DNA of 64,000 bases, taken from NCBI GenBank assembly GCA_944390455.1, contig CALXPU010000004.1, positions 1 to 64,000 of the forward strand. The letters run 5' to 3'. Below are positions 63,449-64,000 of the stretch, piece by piece (the stretch's first letter is position 1; every line of letters begins with the position of its first letter). Source of the stretch: an uncultured Alphaproteobacteria bacterium. Lineage in GTDB: Bacteria > Pseudomonadota > Alphaproteobacteria > RF32 > CAG-239. The notes beneath the pieces were generated by a model. The model was not told where the DNA came from. It ran no database searches and was given only the letters and a program-made list of their open reading frames with translations. A program made the position numbers and the translations under genes.

Positions 63449-64000
63449 TTATTGCGTCTTACTTTTTTGAGAAGCTATATGTTGGAGCCATTCTGTCACC
63501 GTCAACTCTCCGCTATGAGGTGATAAGCTCTCATAAGCTTTTTGCGCATAGGTTCGGTAATATGCTCTATCTCTTTCGGTTTTTGCTGTTTGTTCGGCTT
63601 TACATACCGCTATAATGCTTTTGTACAACGCATTTTTGCTATGTGGTTTGAGGTATAAATTCTCTAAGCATATTTCCGCCTTGGATATTTCTGCAACACG
63701 TTTTAGCACAAACGGTTTAACTGTTTCATCTGATGTATTTAGGCAATAGCATTGTTGGGCATAACTTTGACGACGAACAATTACTTCAACAGAACTTCCA
63801 TTGGGCAAACGAACCTGATTTAATTTTGGATTATTGTATATATATTCAAACCATTGCACCAAGCGCTCTGATGTATATTTTTTATATTCGTGACTGCGAT
63901 TTTCAACTTTATGAAAAATACGGGCGCATTCTCTAGCAGTTAATTCTCCGGCTTGTTTTTCTTGCAGATTTTCAGGTTCTTCTTTTTCCGGACAATAACG
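63449..64000 (-). CDS. Hypothetical protein, N-terminus outside window
   Basis: The minus-strand frame is open to the window edge at 64000, so only the last 183 codons are seen. The visible part is hydrophilic and helix-rich, with ENRSHEYKKYTSERLVQWFE and a Lys/Glu-rich N-terminal stretch. Cysteines occur in AQQCYCLN. No family is recognised. A start at TTG 63862 is possible but the frame upstream of it also looks coding (KVENRSHEYKKY). Confidence 0.6.
   Translation of the reverse strand, partial: RYCPEKEEPENLQEKQAGELTARECARIFHKVENRSHEYKKYTSERLVQWFEYIYNNPKLNQVRLPNGSSVEVIVRRQSYAQQCYCLNTSDETVKPFVLKRVAEISKAEICLENLYLKPHSKNALYKSIIAVCKAEQTAKTERDRAYYRTYAQKAYESLSPHSGELTVTEWLQHIASQKSKTQ

Overview
The window comes from an AT-rich Gram-negative chromosome, most likely a gut-associated alphaproteobacterium. 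The evidence is a DUF4167 gene beside prmC (a pairing I know from Alphaproteobacteria), the tpiA-secG-pyrG order, an RpoH-type sigma factor, and an anaerobic pyruvate formate-lyase system together with outer-membrane machinery (autotransporter, porin, usher). The lineage is inferred from gene content only; no rRNA gene is present. Most genes have a clear AAGGAG-like ribosome binding site and stop at simple hairpin terminators.

Layout. 1-2900: pyruvate formate-lyase encoded in two pieces (a core lacking its C-terminal glycyl-radical domain, then an 80-aa radical-domain gene with its own promoter) plus pflA. 2900-3500: two decayed gene fragments. 3500-10100 (minus): surface-polymer cluster with two glycosyltransferases, a giant CDP-glycerol glycerophosphotransferase and TagD. 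10600-18300: periplasmic endonuclease I, an AIDA-like autotransporter with near-identical internal DNA tiles, and a KH-domain protein of unknown role. 18400-21350: membrane protein, gpsA, MBL hydrolase, NTF2-like protein. 21850-24390: ygiW-qseB-qseC with a tandem CTTAAG response-regulator site. 24400-25530: porin. 25600-29300: NAD salvage operon (adenylyltransferase, nicotinamidase, frameshifted pncB, nadE). 29350-32816: carboxymuconolactone-decarboxylase operon behind a MerR-type promoter, ogt, HlyC/CorC protein. 32848-38875: DUF4402 pilins, chaperone and usher. 39029-47325: housekeeping genes (pyrG, secG, tpiA, ppiD-like, fmt, tRNA-Leu, tig). 47400-49450: small island of three genes without Shine-Dalgarno sequences. 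49600-64000: permease, nfo, tRNA-Pro, the ffh-rpsP-rimM-trmD-rplS operon, prfC, metallophosphoesterase, DUF4167, prmC, rpoH, asnS.

The most interesting system is in the NAD salvage operon. Two leader segments, one before the first gene and one before the second, carry hairpins with different (compensated) stems but almost the same 11-nt loop, GCAGGGCTTAT and GAAGGGCTTAT. In both, the loop can pair with a downstream segment to make an H-type pseudoknot. In copy 1 the same downstream segment can instead pair with the left arm of a terminator-like hairpin that contains the ribosome binding site; in copy 2 the pseudoknot ends two bases before the ribosome binding site. This looks like a duplicated riboswitch with one aptamer and two expression platforms, perhaps sensing NAD+ or a precursor. 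Other notable items are the split pyruvate formate-lyase, the MerR-type operator, the DUF4402 chaperone-usher locus, and the SD-less island with a repeated domain I do not recognise.
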